From Thermomucor indicae-seudaticae (lineage: Eukaryota; Mucoromycota; Mucoromycetes; Mucorales; Lichtheimiaceae): 22,800 bases of DNA. The notes under the pieces are model-generated. The model was not told where the DNA came from and ran no database searches. It was given only the letters and a program-made list of their open reading frames with translations. The stretch spans positions 1 through 22,800 of the forward strand of contig JSYX01000576.1 of NCBI GenBank assembly GCA_000787465.1, read 5' to 3'. Both the position numbers and the translations under genes were made by a program. Of this stretch, positions 1 through 9,192 are shown one piece after another. Positions within the stretch are counted from its first letter, which is position 1. Each line of letters starts with the position of its first letter.

Positions 1-371
1 CACTTGACGCTATCTGCCTTCGTATAATGAGCCTATGTTGCCTACAAGAAGTCGGCAGATGCAAGCGAGAAACCATCGGACTTGGAAACATTTGGACAGT
101 TTCGCTCGTCACTGTACGTCATAGCAGACGGCCGTCTAAACCTTCAACGATTGCACTGGCTTGAGGGTTATCATGCATAATATTTGGCGGGGAATCAGCG
201 GCTTGTCATTGAGTTCATTTCTACCTGTGCTCAGAGAAGGGAATCTTTAGGGACTGAGGGTAAACAACGCGCTAAGGTTGAATGCCATGAGCAAGAGAGA
301 GAGAGAGACGTCGTACAAGACGGTCAATGACTCAACTTTTTCTCTTGTTTTTACCCCCCACATTTTGATCC
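1..371. other. Upstream region, no gene seen
   Basis: No convincing reading frame or RNA gene is visible here. A short GA microsatellite lies around 295-306, and a pyrimidine-rich stretch with a run of C directly precedes the start codon at 372, which fits the promoter and leader of the histidinol-phosphatase gene. The far left could hold the end of a neighbouring gene that is cut off by the window. Confidence 0.4.
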
Positions 372-1417
372 ATGCCCTATTCATTCCATAGCCATTCTGG
401 CCAGTATTGCCATCATGGCTACGGTATGCTGGAGGACGTGGTCAAGGAAGCTATTCGGAAAGGCTTTCGTGCTTATGGCTTGAGCGAGCACATGCCTCGG
501 TTTGCTGCCAGCGAACTGTACCCTGAAGAACTCGAGGTCTGTCCAGCTAGCTTTATCAAAGAGAAAGAATCCCAAAATTTCTATTTCTATATAGGCGAAA
601 TGCACACCGGCCATTCTTGAATCGACATTCCAGCAATTCCATCAACACGCCCGACAACTTCAGGACCAATATCGTCACGCGATTCAGCTCCTGGTCGGCA
701 CAGAGATCGAGTTTATTCATTCAGACTATGCCAGCCGGATCGCTGCACTCCGAGACCAGGTCGACTATGTCGTGGGATCACTGCACCACGTAGGCTCCGT
801 ACCGATTGACTTTTCGCCCGAGCTCTATCAAGAGGCCCTGGCGCAGCATGGCAATGACCATGCCGCCTTGTTTGCGGCCTACTTTGACGAGCAGTTTGTC
901 ATGTTGCAAGCAGTCAGACCTGAAGTGGTGGGTCATTTTGACCTGATTCGCATCTTTGCTGCTGCTGCTGCCCCTGATACAACGTGGTGGCAAAAAGACA
1001 AGGATCTGTGGAACAAGATTGTGCGCAATGTCGAGTTTGTGATTAACTATGGCGGGTTGTTTGAAATCAATTCAAGGGCGTGGAAAAAGGGTTTAGTGGA
1101 TGCCTATCCTCATCGTGATATTGTTCAGGTAAATAATGCTCTAGTTAGAGACAGAGAGAGAGAGAGAGAGAGACTAAACGCTGTCGCCCGTGATCTCTAT
1201 ACAGCTTATTCAGAGCAAAGGAGGGCGTTTTACGCTGTCAGACGATTGCCATGGACCGAACGACGTAGGAATGCATTACGACAAGCTTTATGACTATTTG
1301 AAAACCACTGGCATTGAATCAATTCACTATTTGCAAATGGAAAATGGCCAACTGGTCGTAAAAGAGCATAAGCATATTTTGCAAGACCTCTTCTGGAGTC
1401 GTATTAAGGATTGGTAG
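372..1417 (+). CDS. HIS2: Histidinol-phosphatase (PHP family, HisJ/His2 type)
   Basis: Predicted to hydrolyse L-histidinol phosphate to histidinol, the penultimate stage of histidine synthesis, in the cytosol. Exons are 372-536, 595-1128 and 1205-1417, all joined in phase 0, giving 303 aa, close to yeast His2. Introns (537-594, 1129-1204) have GT..TATAG and GT..TACAG ends. PHP-domain metal ligands are all visible: the N-terminal HSHSG motif (H6, H8), SEH (E39, H40), GTEIEF (E92), GSLHHV (H119/H120), VVGHFD (H169) and SDDCHG (D247, H249). The start is chosen because the HxH motif lies only a few residues from the N-terminus, as in yeast His2. Intron 2 carries a GA repeat. The gene converges on the deaminase gene with 125 bp between stop codons, so the 3' UTRs probably overlap. 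Assignment is firm; the exact first intron rests on conservation. Confidence 0.92.
1147..1172 (+). repeat. GA microsatellite inside a HIS2 intron
   Basis: A run of alternating G and A lies in the middle of the second intron of the histidinol-phosphatase gene. It is intronic by the splice model and is likely length-variable. A similar short GA run sits at about 295-306 upstream of the same gene. Confidence 0.8.
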
Positions 1418-1542
1418 ATGTGTGTACATTATGTTCAAAGATAGAGCTTTTTAAAGAAAAATAATTCGAATTATAATTACATAGATGGGATATTGTTGTA
1501 AGTTGTGAGTCGAGTTGGTATGCAAAGGGTGTTTGTTGTAAG

Positions 1543-2898
1543 TCATAAGGGCAGTTCTGATATGGATGATGGTTGAGCACTGTTTTCTCGGACGGCTCTG
1601 CTGACACTCATTGTCGTTCTCCGCTTTTTGGTTGGACTCGTAGGACTATCATCCTCCTCCTCCTCCTTTTCATCATCCTTTTTAATACTGTCATCTCCAC
1701 TTAGCAACTGTTTCACTACCATCTGATGTCCCTTCCCCCCTGATCTTCGACTTTTACTGGCTGATGACAGAAGCTCTCCCTGTAACCCCAAGTTCTCTTT
1801 GCCAATCAGTGCTTGATGCACGTGCTCGATGGATTTAAAGTACTTGACAGTCTGGATACCAAAGTAAGTTTCCCCACACTGTCTGTCGTCATTATCCATT
1901 ACTGACCTTGACGTGTAACTCAAGCGTCGCATCTTCGTCGCATACAATGAGCCCCTTGGGGTGCATCTGTATAGCAGAAACCGTCCACATGTGGTTTACT
2001 CCCTCTTCCACACATTTCGCGAGTGCAATGCTTTTCCAAACATGTGAGAGAGCTCTAAACCATCGATGCAATCCTTTCCTTTACCTCTTGTGAGCACCTG
2101 TAATGATAATGCATACTTCACGAGCATCCATGACCGTTCTGACAGATAGTTTGTCATTGTCCAATAAAGAGAAAAGATATGCCCGTTTACTTACGCTACA
2201 CCCACTGTGAGTGCCAACTTGGGCACCTTACTGATATCCCCATCAAAGAACCTTGCGTTGGCAATGATCGTTTCATAGGCCAAGGTCTTGACACGAGTAC
2301 GAGATGTGAGTGACGAGCCTGGTTCATTAAACGCAATGTGGCCGTCGGGTCCGACTCCAGCCAAAAACAACTCGATACCTCCGTGTTGAAGGATGGCTGC
2401 CTCATAGCGTCGACATTCTTCTTCCAGGTCAGGTGCGTTACCGTCTAACATGTGAATGTTTTCAGGTAAAATATCGATATGTTGAAACAAGTGGGTCCAC
2501 ATGTATGAATAATAAGATTCCGGATGGTCTCTATGATTGTATATATATATACATGAGCTGACGTTTCCTCTTTGTCTTTTCTTTCGGGCGGTATATACCG
2601 TGGAATGCCAACATATTCGTCCATGTTAAAAGTCACAACGTGTTTAAACGAGAGTTGACCTGATTTGCAAAATTCAACTAGACGATGGTAGCAACCAATG
2701 GGCGAGGATCCCGTTGGTAGTCCCAGCACAAATGGTCGATCTTTGGTCGGTTGGAATTGATTGATACGTTCTTTAATGTAGTGAGCTGAAAGGAAGGAGA
2801 TTGGTAAGACTGTCTACTCCAGTCGGGGGCGGGGCCGCAGTATTAATACCGATCCAAGAAGAAACCTCTTCATAGTCTTGTCTCACGATGAGTCTCAT
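1543..2898 (-). CDS. NAG1: Glucosamine-6-phosphate deaminase/isomerase
   Basis: Converts glucosamine-6-phosphate to fructose-6-phosphate plus ammonia, the last step of GlcNAc/chitin-sugar catabolism. Six exons are predicted: 2898-2850, 2785-2599, 2530-2195, 2138-2085, 2030-1907 and 1851-1543, giving 352 aa. The NagB fold signatures are in order: LGLPTGSSP (residues 37-45), FNMDEYVG with the catalytic D72, the HPESYYS motif, and [13 protein letters not shown] with D141, H143 and E148. These numbers coincide with those of E. coli NagB. Later exons supply VMDAREV and [15 protein letters not shown]. The start at 2898 gives MRLIV, a usual NagB N-terminus. After [12 protein letters not shown] there is a C-terminal tail of roughly 80 residues, first basic and Ser-rich, then a [10 protein letters not shown] acidic run and TKKRR, which the family normally lacks. 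The acceptor before exon 5 reads GGAAAAG rather than pyrimidine-AG, but the protein alignment demands it. Confidence 0.92.
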
Positions 2899-4797
2899 GT
2901 CGAAGGAAAATGAAAGAAGAAAAAGGAGAAAGTGGGGGACCAACTGGGAACGGGCCCCACCTTGAAGAAGGGACGTTCCGCGGAACGACTTGTTCTCTGT
3001 GTGAATTTTGGTGTCAGCATGAACAACAGGGACAGGTAACCCACGCTTATGTGTATATCGTTGATATCCATAAACCAAACAGCAGCATCTTACAGATCAC
3101 ACGCTCTTATCTTAACAGTTTGTTCTTCCTTTGCTTTACAGCGGACTAGGATGGTTCCGTAGATCCGGATCTGCAAAAGTAAAACAGTCTTTGGAAAGTT
3201 GCTTGTTTTTGCTCCATGCTCTTCCTCATTCGTAATGATTACCGCTGTGTAATTCGCCTCAGGATTCACTTATTGGCTTGATCGTCGGCAACATTTTTCG
3301 CATTTCAAGCTTTGCTTAACCGAGAAAAGTGTACACCCGGCTTGCTTTAATGGAAAGCCTGAACAACGGCTGACGGCCCTGCATGGCGGTTGTCTCATCG
3401 TGACTCTTCGAGTTCACATGTCGGCTGGGCGACATGCACAGAGCGGGATAACGTCCATTGTGAGCAAATTGTAACGCACCTTCTAGTGAAAAAGCGCCTT
3501 TTGGAGCGGTTCCTCTCCTTTCCTTGCGCGCACACTACATAGCGGCTACTACCGGGCTGGCTATGTCGACAGACACGCCAGCGATCATATACAAGACCCT
3601 CGCGGACTCGTTTGATGGTTGTCATTGCAAAAAGCAGCTTAGGCGCATTCGCCTTTACAAAGTTTAAGGATGATTAGCATTACACATTGCTCATTTGCCG
3701 ACATTTGATCGTTTGGATGACAGAAGGGTTCCAAGAACGAATGCGTCATTGTCATGCCCAGGGAAACCGTGATAGAAGATTAGATGACGTGTCCGAAGTC
3801 GCTGAAGAAGATAAAGAGAGAGTTGAAGAGTACAGTCCCGAAGTTGCAGCCTTCATTTTTTGTGTCACTAAGCGAAATCCTTGAAAAGACATTCAGTAGC
3901 GCTGAACATGTAGGAAACAGGAATCAAGAGGTCAAAGATTGCTGAAGTGGGGTTATTCAGGGACTATGAAATATATACTGCTTGACAAAGATTCCATATA
4001 TAGAAAACCGGACGAGCTTGTAAACCTGTTGATCATTGGTTGCGGGGGGTTGATATCAAGGAAGGTTTCAAAGAAGGAAGACATACATGCTGACACTAGG
4101 AAGTCTATAAAGATTTACAACCATAGATACTTCTAGGAAACCGAACATGTTGTATAGGACGACGGTCAAAACTACCCCTAGCTTCCATGATTATTTGAGG
4201 TGCACCATGAGACACAACGGCTTGAAATCCTTCAATGACACAAACGGCATGCAGTGGAACAATTCTATCGGGACGATCGGACATCGGAGAACAATGGGAT
4301 CTTTTCGGACATTAGGGAAAAACGATTTGCCCTGTAACTCGCGAGTCCGTCAAAGCGAAGGTGCTTATTGCTGAAGCCGAGAAGCTGTACGAAAGTATGT
4401 CCCTTTCGTTGGCATATGGTAAGAACTGTCTCATATGACCTGTAAGGTCCCCGATTCCCGCAATCCAAACAGGCATTAGTGACCATTTATGGCATTTAGG
4501 GTATGCTTACTGCAACGTGGCAAAAGCAAGTTTGGGGTAATGTGTGACAAAGATAGGTAACGTAAAAGGCAATTGACGTGACCAAATAAAGCTAACTGCA
4601 CCAATGCGATAACGGATCTTGTCATCGTCACTTATTATTAAAGGAGAGAGCTTCTATTTTCAATCGGGATAACTTGCTTTTGCCCAGTTTCATTTCCTAA
4701 CAGACTTGACTTTTGCGAAATCCAACCAACAACAATAAAACAAAAAGGAATACCACTCTAATCCAACTTGTCTTCTCTTTCATCTCTAACGGGGAAA
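2899..4797. other. Long intergenic region with decayed coding-like patches
   Basis: About 1.9 kb without a gene I can support. Several short open stretches look coding-like but are interrupted. One is on the plus strand at about 3687-3884 (containing EVAEEDKERVEEYSPE). Another is at 3939-4136. A third, near 4335-4440, gives a 29-residue Ala/Glu-rich stretch that begins SVKAKVLIAEAEK in a frame closed upstream. None has a clean start, splice structure or recognisable domain. The right end (about 4630-4797, with a TTATTATTAAA sequence and an A-rich leader) probably serves as promoter and leader of the next gene. Confidence 0.4.
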
Positions 4798-5891
4798 ATG
4801 CCGAATACCAATGACCAAGAATGGAGAACTTACCGACAAAAGGCCAAGCGAATTACTTCAATGGCACCTGCTCCATATGGGACAATACCCAAGCGAAAGA
4901 GCAGCAGCATTAATATCTCCAGAGTGACAGAGCAGCAGCCATCCAAGGGTGCAAAGCCAGCAACTGTAAGTTTGTTATGATGATGATGATGATTAAAGAA
5001 GCGGAGAAACACGGAAATTACCCCACTCATTTTCTATCAGGATTCCCTTTTCAAAAAATACATTCAACTTACTTTCGTTCTTTACAGATGCCGAAACGTT
5101 CATCCGTACTGTCTACGCTTTACGACTTATTCTCCTTTACCAAGACACCACCTCCTCCTACTACCACCACTGTCGGATTCCTTCCGCGTTCTCCGCCAAA
5201 GGCAGACGTGTCCACCTCTCCACTTCAAGTGCTCGCACCCATTCCGATTGTATATCTGGACAATGGATACTACTCGACAAGCGACGAGTGCGGCTCTCTA
5301 AGTACGAGTATCTCAAGTACAAACTCGTCATTATCCAGTTCCGTTACTACTATTATGGATGACACCAGTAGCATGTCTGCTCTCTCCGATATCCTCTGTG
5401 AACATTATGTCCAGACAACACGTGACGCGGACAATAACAACGAGTCAGCATCATCATCACAGCTGTCGGCGCTATTATCGTCAGATCGTGATGTTCCTCT
5501 CGAAACGTTCTCCGTATTCGAAGCGGCATTTTCACATATTGATGAAGAAAAGAAGCGGCGATGGATGATATGGGCGGATACCACGGACAGTCCTCGCGAA
5601 TGGAAACGTGTCGATATTACTGCAGCATCAAGTGATGTTTCAGAACCAGAGAAAACGTTAACGACGACCACCACGACCGCCAGCGGCGAAACGAAAACCC
5701 CAGTTCCATATCGCCGACATCACCGTCGCAGAGACATTCGAGCGAATACAGCTCATTTGCGAATGATCGTGGCCGAGATAAACATGATGCGTGCCAACAA
5801 GATCATCTGCCCTTTACGACCTCGTACGCATTTGGATAAACGAGCTGACGAATTTCAATACCAGCCCAGTCCTCTCAGAATCACTGTGTAA
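4798..5891 (+). CDS. Uncharacterised Ser/Thr-rich protein with a basic C-terminal module
   Basis: Two exons, 4798-4965 and 5088-5891, join in phase 0 across a 122-bp intron (GTAAGT...TTTACAG) to give 323 aa. I do not recognise the family. Visible features are a basic N-terminus (WRTYRQKAKR), a Pro/Thr run (TPPPPTTTT), a Ser-rich low-complexity middle, and an acidic-aromatic patch (EEKKRRWMIWADTTDSPREW). The C-terminal third is less repetitive and contains YRRHHRRRDIRAN, then RMIVAEINMMRANKIICPLRPRTHLDKRA. That part looks like a conserved globular or helical motif, and the Arg cluster could be a nuclear signal. ATG at 4798 is the first in frame; an AATAAA lies 66 bp after the stop. It is probably a real gene because the intron phase, codon pattern and length fit, but its function is unknown. 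Confidence 0.75.
4977..4993 (+). repeat. ATG/TGA trinucleotide repeat in intron
   Basis: Tandem ATG/TGA triplets begin 11 bp after the 5' splice site of the single intron of the gene at 4798-5891. They put stop codons into retained transcripts in one frame and an ATG string in another. Confidence 0.7.
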
Positions 5892-5956
5892 ATAACTTTA
5901 TTGTGTAAACAACCTTTATATACCCGCCTTAATATTGTATACCTCTAACATTGTTC

Positions 5957-5962
5957 AATAAA
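5957..5962 (+). terminator. Polyadenylation signal AATAAA
   Basis: A canonical AATAAA sits 66 bp after the stop at 5891, in an AT-rich 3' UTR. It is the likely 3'-end signal of the upstream two-exon gene. It lies only about 20 bp from the stop end of the minus-strand coding-like block. Confidence 0.6.
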
Positions 5963-5981
5963 CAATATCAAGACTCGTGTG

Positions 5982-7403
5982 TCACAAATTTGGTAGAAAA
6001 AGTAATGTCGCTGCGTCTAGTGACAATTTGGAGTCGTTGAAGGGATGGCCATCGTAGTTCAGGGGGTGACAAGCTCGAAATCCCTTGTATGCATATCGCC
6101 TGGATTCCACAGACCAGAGGCGTTTTGAATGCAGTTTATCATATCGTCGTAAGAATCGCACAGAACGGACTGATTCTACTGGTTCGATGGGTATCATAAC
6201 ATTCAGTTCCTGGCCATCGACGACATTCAGCTTCGGCTTCACTGACCCCACAAACGGAGTCATTTTTGAACTGCCACGGAAGCCAAAGAAACCTGCTAGA
6301 GCTAACAGCTCGAGATGTCCCACACGCACTACAATCTCTTGCCATGAGTTTCCTTAATACGTGTTTTTGCACAGAATATGCCCTTTCGGAGTCTTGAACA
6401 TCGGGTAAGTTGCTTTATAGGCACAATCGTCGACGTTTTCACCATACTGTGCGAATACGTCAAAATGTGTCACGAAGATTCAGATGTTGGCGGTGGCCAG
6501 CACACTTTTCAACAAAACGGGCAGCAAACTCCGCAACTGGCGTTTCGATGTCCACGTCATGATTGCCGGGCACAAGATCATCTGGACAGCCTTGAAGAGC
6601 TTGTCGATAACAGGAGTCGCTCTCAAGGAGCGGCTTGACTGCCACGGTACTTCAACCAATGAAAAGATCGAATGACCTCGCAGACGGGCCCTGCCTTGTT
6701 CGATTGATTCGATCTTTTCGGCCAGCTTGCGCTTTTGAGCTCGACGCTCTACACTTGGGGGTGTATCGAAGAGATCATGGAAAGGCTCCTCTAAATTAAG
6801 CATCTCGTAATTGCTCTCAGCATCAATTATTTCGTTATGTTTACGTTGGCTGTCGTTCGATACTGTTGACTGAGAGAAGTCGCGTCGGCTGTCATGACAA
6901 CTTTTTTCTGTAACAGCGAGTTCGATACTGTGGAAGAAAACCTTCTTTGCTTCGATGGCATCCTTCCATTCTAGACCTCGATCCTCAACTTCCAGAAGGG
7001 TTGTAGGATGTATGAAGGCCACTACCGCAGCAATCCTGTATATTGCTTTCAATGCCATATCGTCTACGCCAGTGAGACGCATAGTAGTCAGGGAGCGAGA
7101 ACCAAGCAGAAATGTATTCAGCAGCTCCGTCTCAGCTCGGGAGGGTGCAGCACCGTGTGTAGAACTAAAGCCGAGTGTTGCACGATTGAGCAGCGTTCAA
7201 ACGTCCGGTCAAATCTTGATACCAAGTGCCATTTTCCAACGCACTCAGACACTTCTCAAACTTCAGCTTGAAGAATCTAGACTTCTCCTGATCTGTATAA
7301 AGTGTATAAGTTCGCTTCTCAGACACATCTCTCATACGAGAGTATGGGAGCTTGCTGTTTCAAGAGCATATAGCTCCTGGTCGACAATATAGTCCATAGA
7401 CTC
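5982..7403 (-). pseudogene. Disrupted minus-strand coding-like block, family not recognised
   Basis: Most of this 1.4-kb block reads like protein on the minus strand but not in one frame. From about 7370 to 7205 one frame gives a segment beginning MRDVSEKRTYTLYTDQEK, which resembles the N-terminal part of transposase-like repeat proteins that I associate with mucoralean genomes. A stop and frame change follow. Then a frame open from about 7196 to 6480 carries GFSSTHGAAPSRAETELLN, MRLTGVDDMALKAIYRIAAV, an acidic middle and a basic stretch (ERRAQKRKLAEKIESI). Near 6580 a different frame reads DDLVPGNHDVDIETPVAEF. Finally 6329-5982 is open again. No splice pattern I tried links them cleanly. Old duplicated gene or mobile-element remnant is the best reading; a live gene with non-obvious introns is not excluded. 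Confidence 0.35.
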
Positions 7404-7777
7404 AGGTTTACCATGTTCATCGATAACATTTTACTTGTCCATCTTTATAAAAGAATTGTACATTCATTTTGAAATCGTAATGTTGTCAGAGGAGGAAAAC
7501 TGAAAAGGGAACTGATGACGAACACGAAGTGCCAAGGTATCCTTGCGACAAGATTTTCTGGCAATGCGTCATTTCCTTTTTAAAAAAGCAAATGTCATCC
7601 CATAGCATTTGCGGGATTTGATTGGGCAGCCGCACGCTCCGCTCATCTTTCGGAGGAGACCCAAACAATGTTTTCTACCTTTTCCTTGCTTCTTTCTTTT
7701 CTTCCAGCATTTCGCCATTTGCGAATACTTTGGGCCTTTCCCATTCAAAGCTCTCAACGTTATTAACGCTTCTTTCC
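7404..7777. other. Antizyme upstream region
   Basis: No gene is supported between the disrupted block and the antizyme TATA box. The stretch contains ATTGG at 7621-7625, an inverted CCAAT box about 155 bp before the TATA sequence, and pyrimidine-rich DNA from about 7675 to 7720. It most probably holds the antizyme promoter. Confidence 0.4.
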
Positions 7778-7784
7778 TATATAA
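7778..7784 (+). promoter_or_regulatory. TATA box of the antizyme gene
   Basis: TATATAA sits about 25-35 bp before a pyrimidine/TTTTA stretch that would be a plausible transcription start near 7805-7815. From there to the start codon at 8140 there is no other ATG, which supports this as the promoter of the antizyme mRNA. Confidence 0.5.
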
Positions 7785-7883
7785 CTCTATTGCGTTTTAA
7801 CTTTTATTACAAACGAAAAAGTCATACTTTTCTGTTGGTTCTTTCTTCTTTTTCGTTGGTCATCGTTTCGGACGTTCCATCAG

Positions 7884-7939
7884 GTAACAACAAGGAAAGA
7901 GGCCGCCCACTTGATTGGCTTACTGACTTTTGCATACAG
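7884..7939 (+). other. Probable 5'-UTR intron of the antizyme gene
   Basis: The sequence runs from CAG/GTAACA to GCATACAG/T, with a good branch site TTACTGAC about 15 bp before the acceptor, and is 56 bp long like other introns here. There is no ATG in the flanking leader exons, so it would be a leader intron. The downstream leader exon (7940-8139) holds AGT repeats and a pyrimidine tract just before the start codon. Confidence 0.6.
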
Positions 7940-8037
7940 TGAAACGTCCACCTAGAAAAAGAATAGCAGCACTGGACAAGAACATCGTGATTTTCCTTTA
8001 CGCCTCAAGCACCATCTTCTCCAAGGCCACCAAAGAA

Positions 8038-8076
8038 GAAGAAAGTAGTAGTAGAAGTAGTAGTAATAGTAGTATA
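8038..8076 (+). repeat. AGT-rich repeat in antizyme leader
   Basis: Imperfect AGT/AGA triplets fill the 5' leader about 65-100 bp upstream of the antizyme start codon. In the frame of the ATG they encode a Ser/Arg run that is closed by a TAG at 8089-8091, so they are not part of the protein. Confidence 0.7.
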
Positions 8077-8139
8077 CGTATAAGCAAATAGAGATACGCG
8101 GCAAGGAAAAAAGCTCTCTCTCTCTTTTTTACGTCTTCC

Positions 8140-8912
8140 ATGATTATCGCAAGCCCAGCCAAGAAGGAGCTTGCCATTCAACTCCAGCTTTTGCAACCGT
8201 CGTCGTCTTCAGCAAAGGATGACAGCAGCAGCATCAGCATCAGCAGCAACAACGAGACGGACGGTTCTTTATGTTACATTCCGCATGAATATTCGCTAGA
8301 TGCTCGTCAAGACGTGGTGAGCTTCAAAAGTCGGGATAAAGGTAAGTTATGAAAAAAGAAAAAATAGGGCAATGAATTCATTGAGTGTGTATACAGATTC
8401 CCAAAAGGACTTTGTGGCTACTGTTTTCGGTCGAGCTAGTCAGATTGATTCACAAGTCGATGAATTGATGCTGATCTCCACTCCTATTCATGGTAGAACC
8501 GTGGAATGTCAAGCCTTTATCCATAACCAAACGGTGTTTTTATCTTCGCCTGTAGTGGGCAATGATTCTTCTGGCTGGGGAGATGGTGATTTTCAGTCAT
8601 GGTAAGTAAGAAATATCAAGGAAATGGAATGGTATCATTGAGTAACCTTATTTCAACAGTATAACCCATCTCATTGAACTCGCCGAGGAAAAGACAGGTT
8701 GCGAGTATCTCGTAATTGCTATTGACCGTCGTAGTCTCGAATCTAATAGTAAGTCGGTTACTCCTTCCTTCAACCGAGTCAGCATCACTAATCCCTTTCT
8801 CTAATTAGGTAACACTATTCTTCGAGCCTTCATGTATCTTGGCTTCCAAATGATCGATCCTTCTGTATACGGTCAAGAATCTGGCTTTATCCTTGTCGGT
8901 TACGAGCTTTAA
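8140..8912 (+). CDS. OAZ1: Ornithine decarboxylase antizyme
   Basis: Antizyme binds ornithine decarboxylase, breaks its dimer and delivers it to the proteasome, and restrains polyamine uptake. The fully spliced model uses 8140-8341, 8397-8601, 8660-8748 and 8809-8912, giving 199 aa in a single frame. The fold is recognisable in the C-terminal half: a GRTVECQAFIHNQTVFL strand region, THLIELAEEKTGCEYLVIAI aligning with the animal LLEFAEEQL...VFICF helix-strand, and SNTILRAFMYLGFQMIDP aligning with LLRTFSFLGFEIVRP, then a closing FILVGYEL strand. The N-terminus is Gln/Ser-rich. The start at 8140 is the first ATG of the mRNA and is not followed by another until 8372. Antizymes normally need +1 frameshifting between two frames. 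Here the first segment (8140-8352, 70 codons, ending TTA TGA) and the second are separated by a 55-bp piece that may be an intron or a frameshift window (see findings). Read unspliced with a +1 shift the product would be 217 aa. Confidence 0.88.
8342..8396 (+). promoter_or_regulatory. Candidate antizyme regulatory segment: intron or +1 frameshift window
   Basis: GTAAGT...TATACAG, 55 nt (3n+1). If spliced, both antizyme segments fuse in one frame. If retained, translation meets TGA at 8350-8352 after codon TTA, and skipping one base enters a frame that stays open through the segment into the antizyme core. A TCATTGAGT sequence about 20 nt before the acceptor recurs in the next intron (8602-8659), which favours true splicing; neither intron has a good CTRAY branch site. 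TTA_TGA is unlike the classic TCC_TGA antizyme shift site. Confidence 0.45.
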
Positions 8913-9192
8913 TATCTTATCTTAAACCGTATATTTTATCTTGCATTTTGATCACTGTAAATTGCTAGCAAGAAAGTTGAATATATCGTCGCGCTTTTTC
9001 GCAGGGCACCTTAAAGCGATACGTCAAGTGTTGTTGCTAACTTCTTGTTGCTCTTCATATTATTATTGCTTGCATATTACATTAATCATTCCGGGAGAGA
9101 AGGGTATCATCGTCTGATTGATTATGCCGAATATAAAAGTGGGAATGAGAAGAAAGGCCAAAATGCAAATAAAGAGTAAAATCTTGAGTCTA
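8913..9192. other. Convergent 3' regions of antizyme and RIM15-like genes
   Basis: AT-rich DNA between two convergent stop codons, without an open frame worth noting. An AATAAA on the plus strand at 9168-9173 could end the antizyme transcript about 255 bp after its stop, which would bring it to within 20 bp of the kinase gene's stop codon. Confidence 0.35.

Noticed and set aside
3395..3430. T-arm-like TTCGAGTTC sequence suggesting a tRNA
   Set aside because: The flanks do not fold into a cloverleaf and no internal promoter A box is present at the right distance.
6040..6110. Possible tRNA because of a GTTCAG...GCTCGAAATCC-like sequence
   Set aside because: No acceptor stem, D arm or anticodon arm can be paired around it on either strand.
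7622..7942. Long open frame of about 106 codons before the antizyme gene
   Set aside because: It starts at TTG with no ATG, is rich in Phe/Ser/Leu from pyrimidine tracts, and crosses the TATA box and a leader intron; it is promoter and leader sequence.
8139..8221. Alternative antizyme first frame ending AAA GGA TGA (8219-8221), from which a +1 shift would enter the antizyme frame
   Set aside because: That frame has no ATG between the TAG at 8070-8072 and the TGA, so nothing would initiate it, and GGA_TGA is not a known type of shift site.
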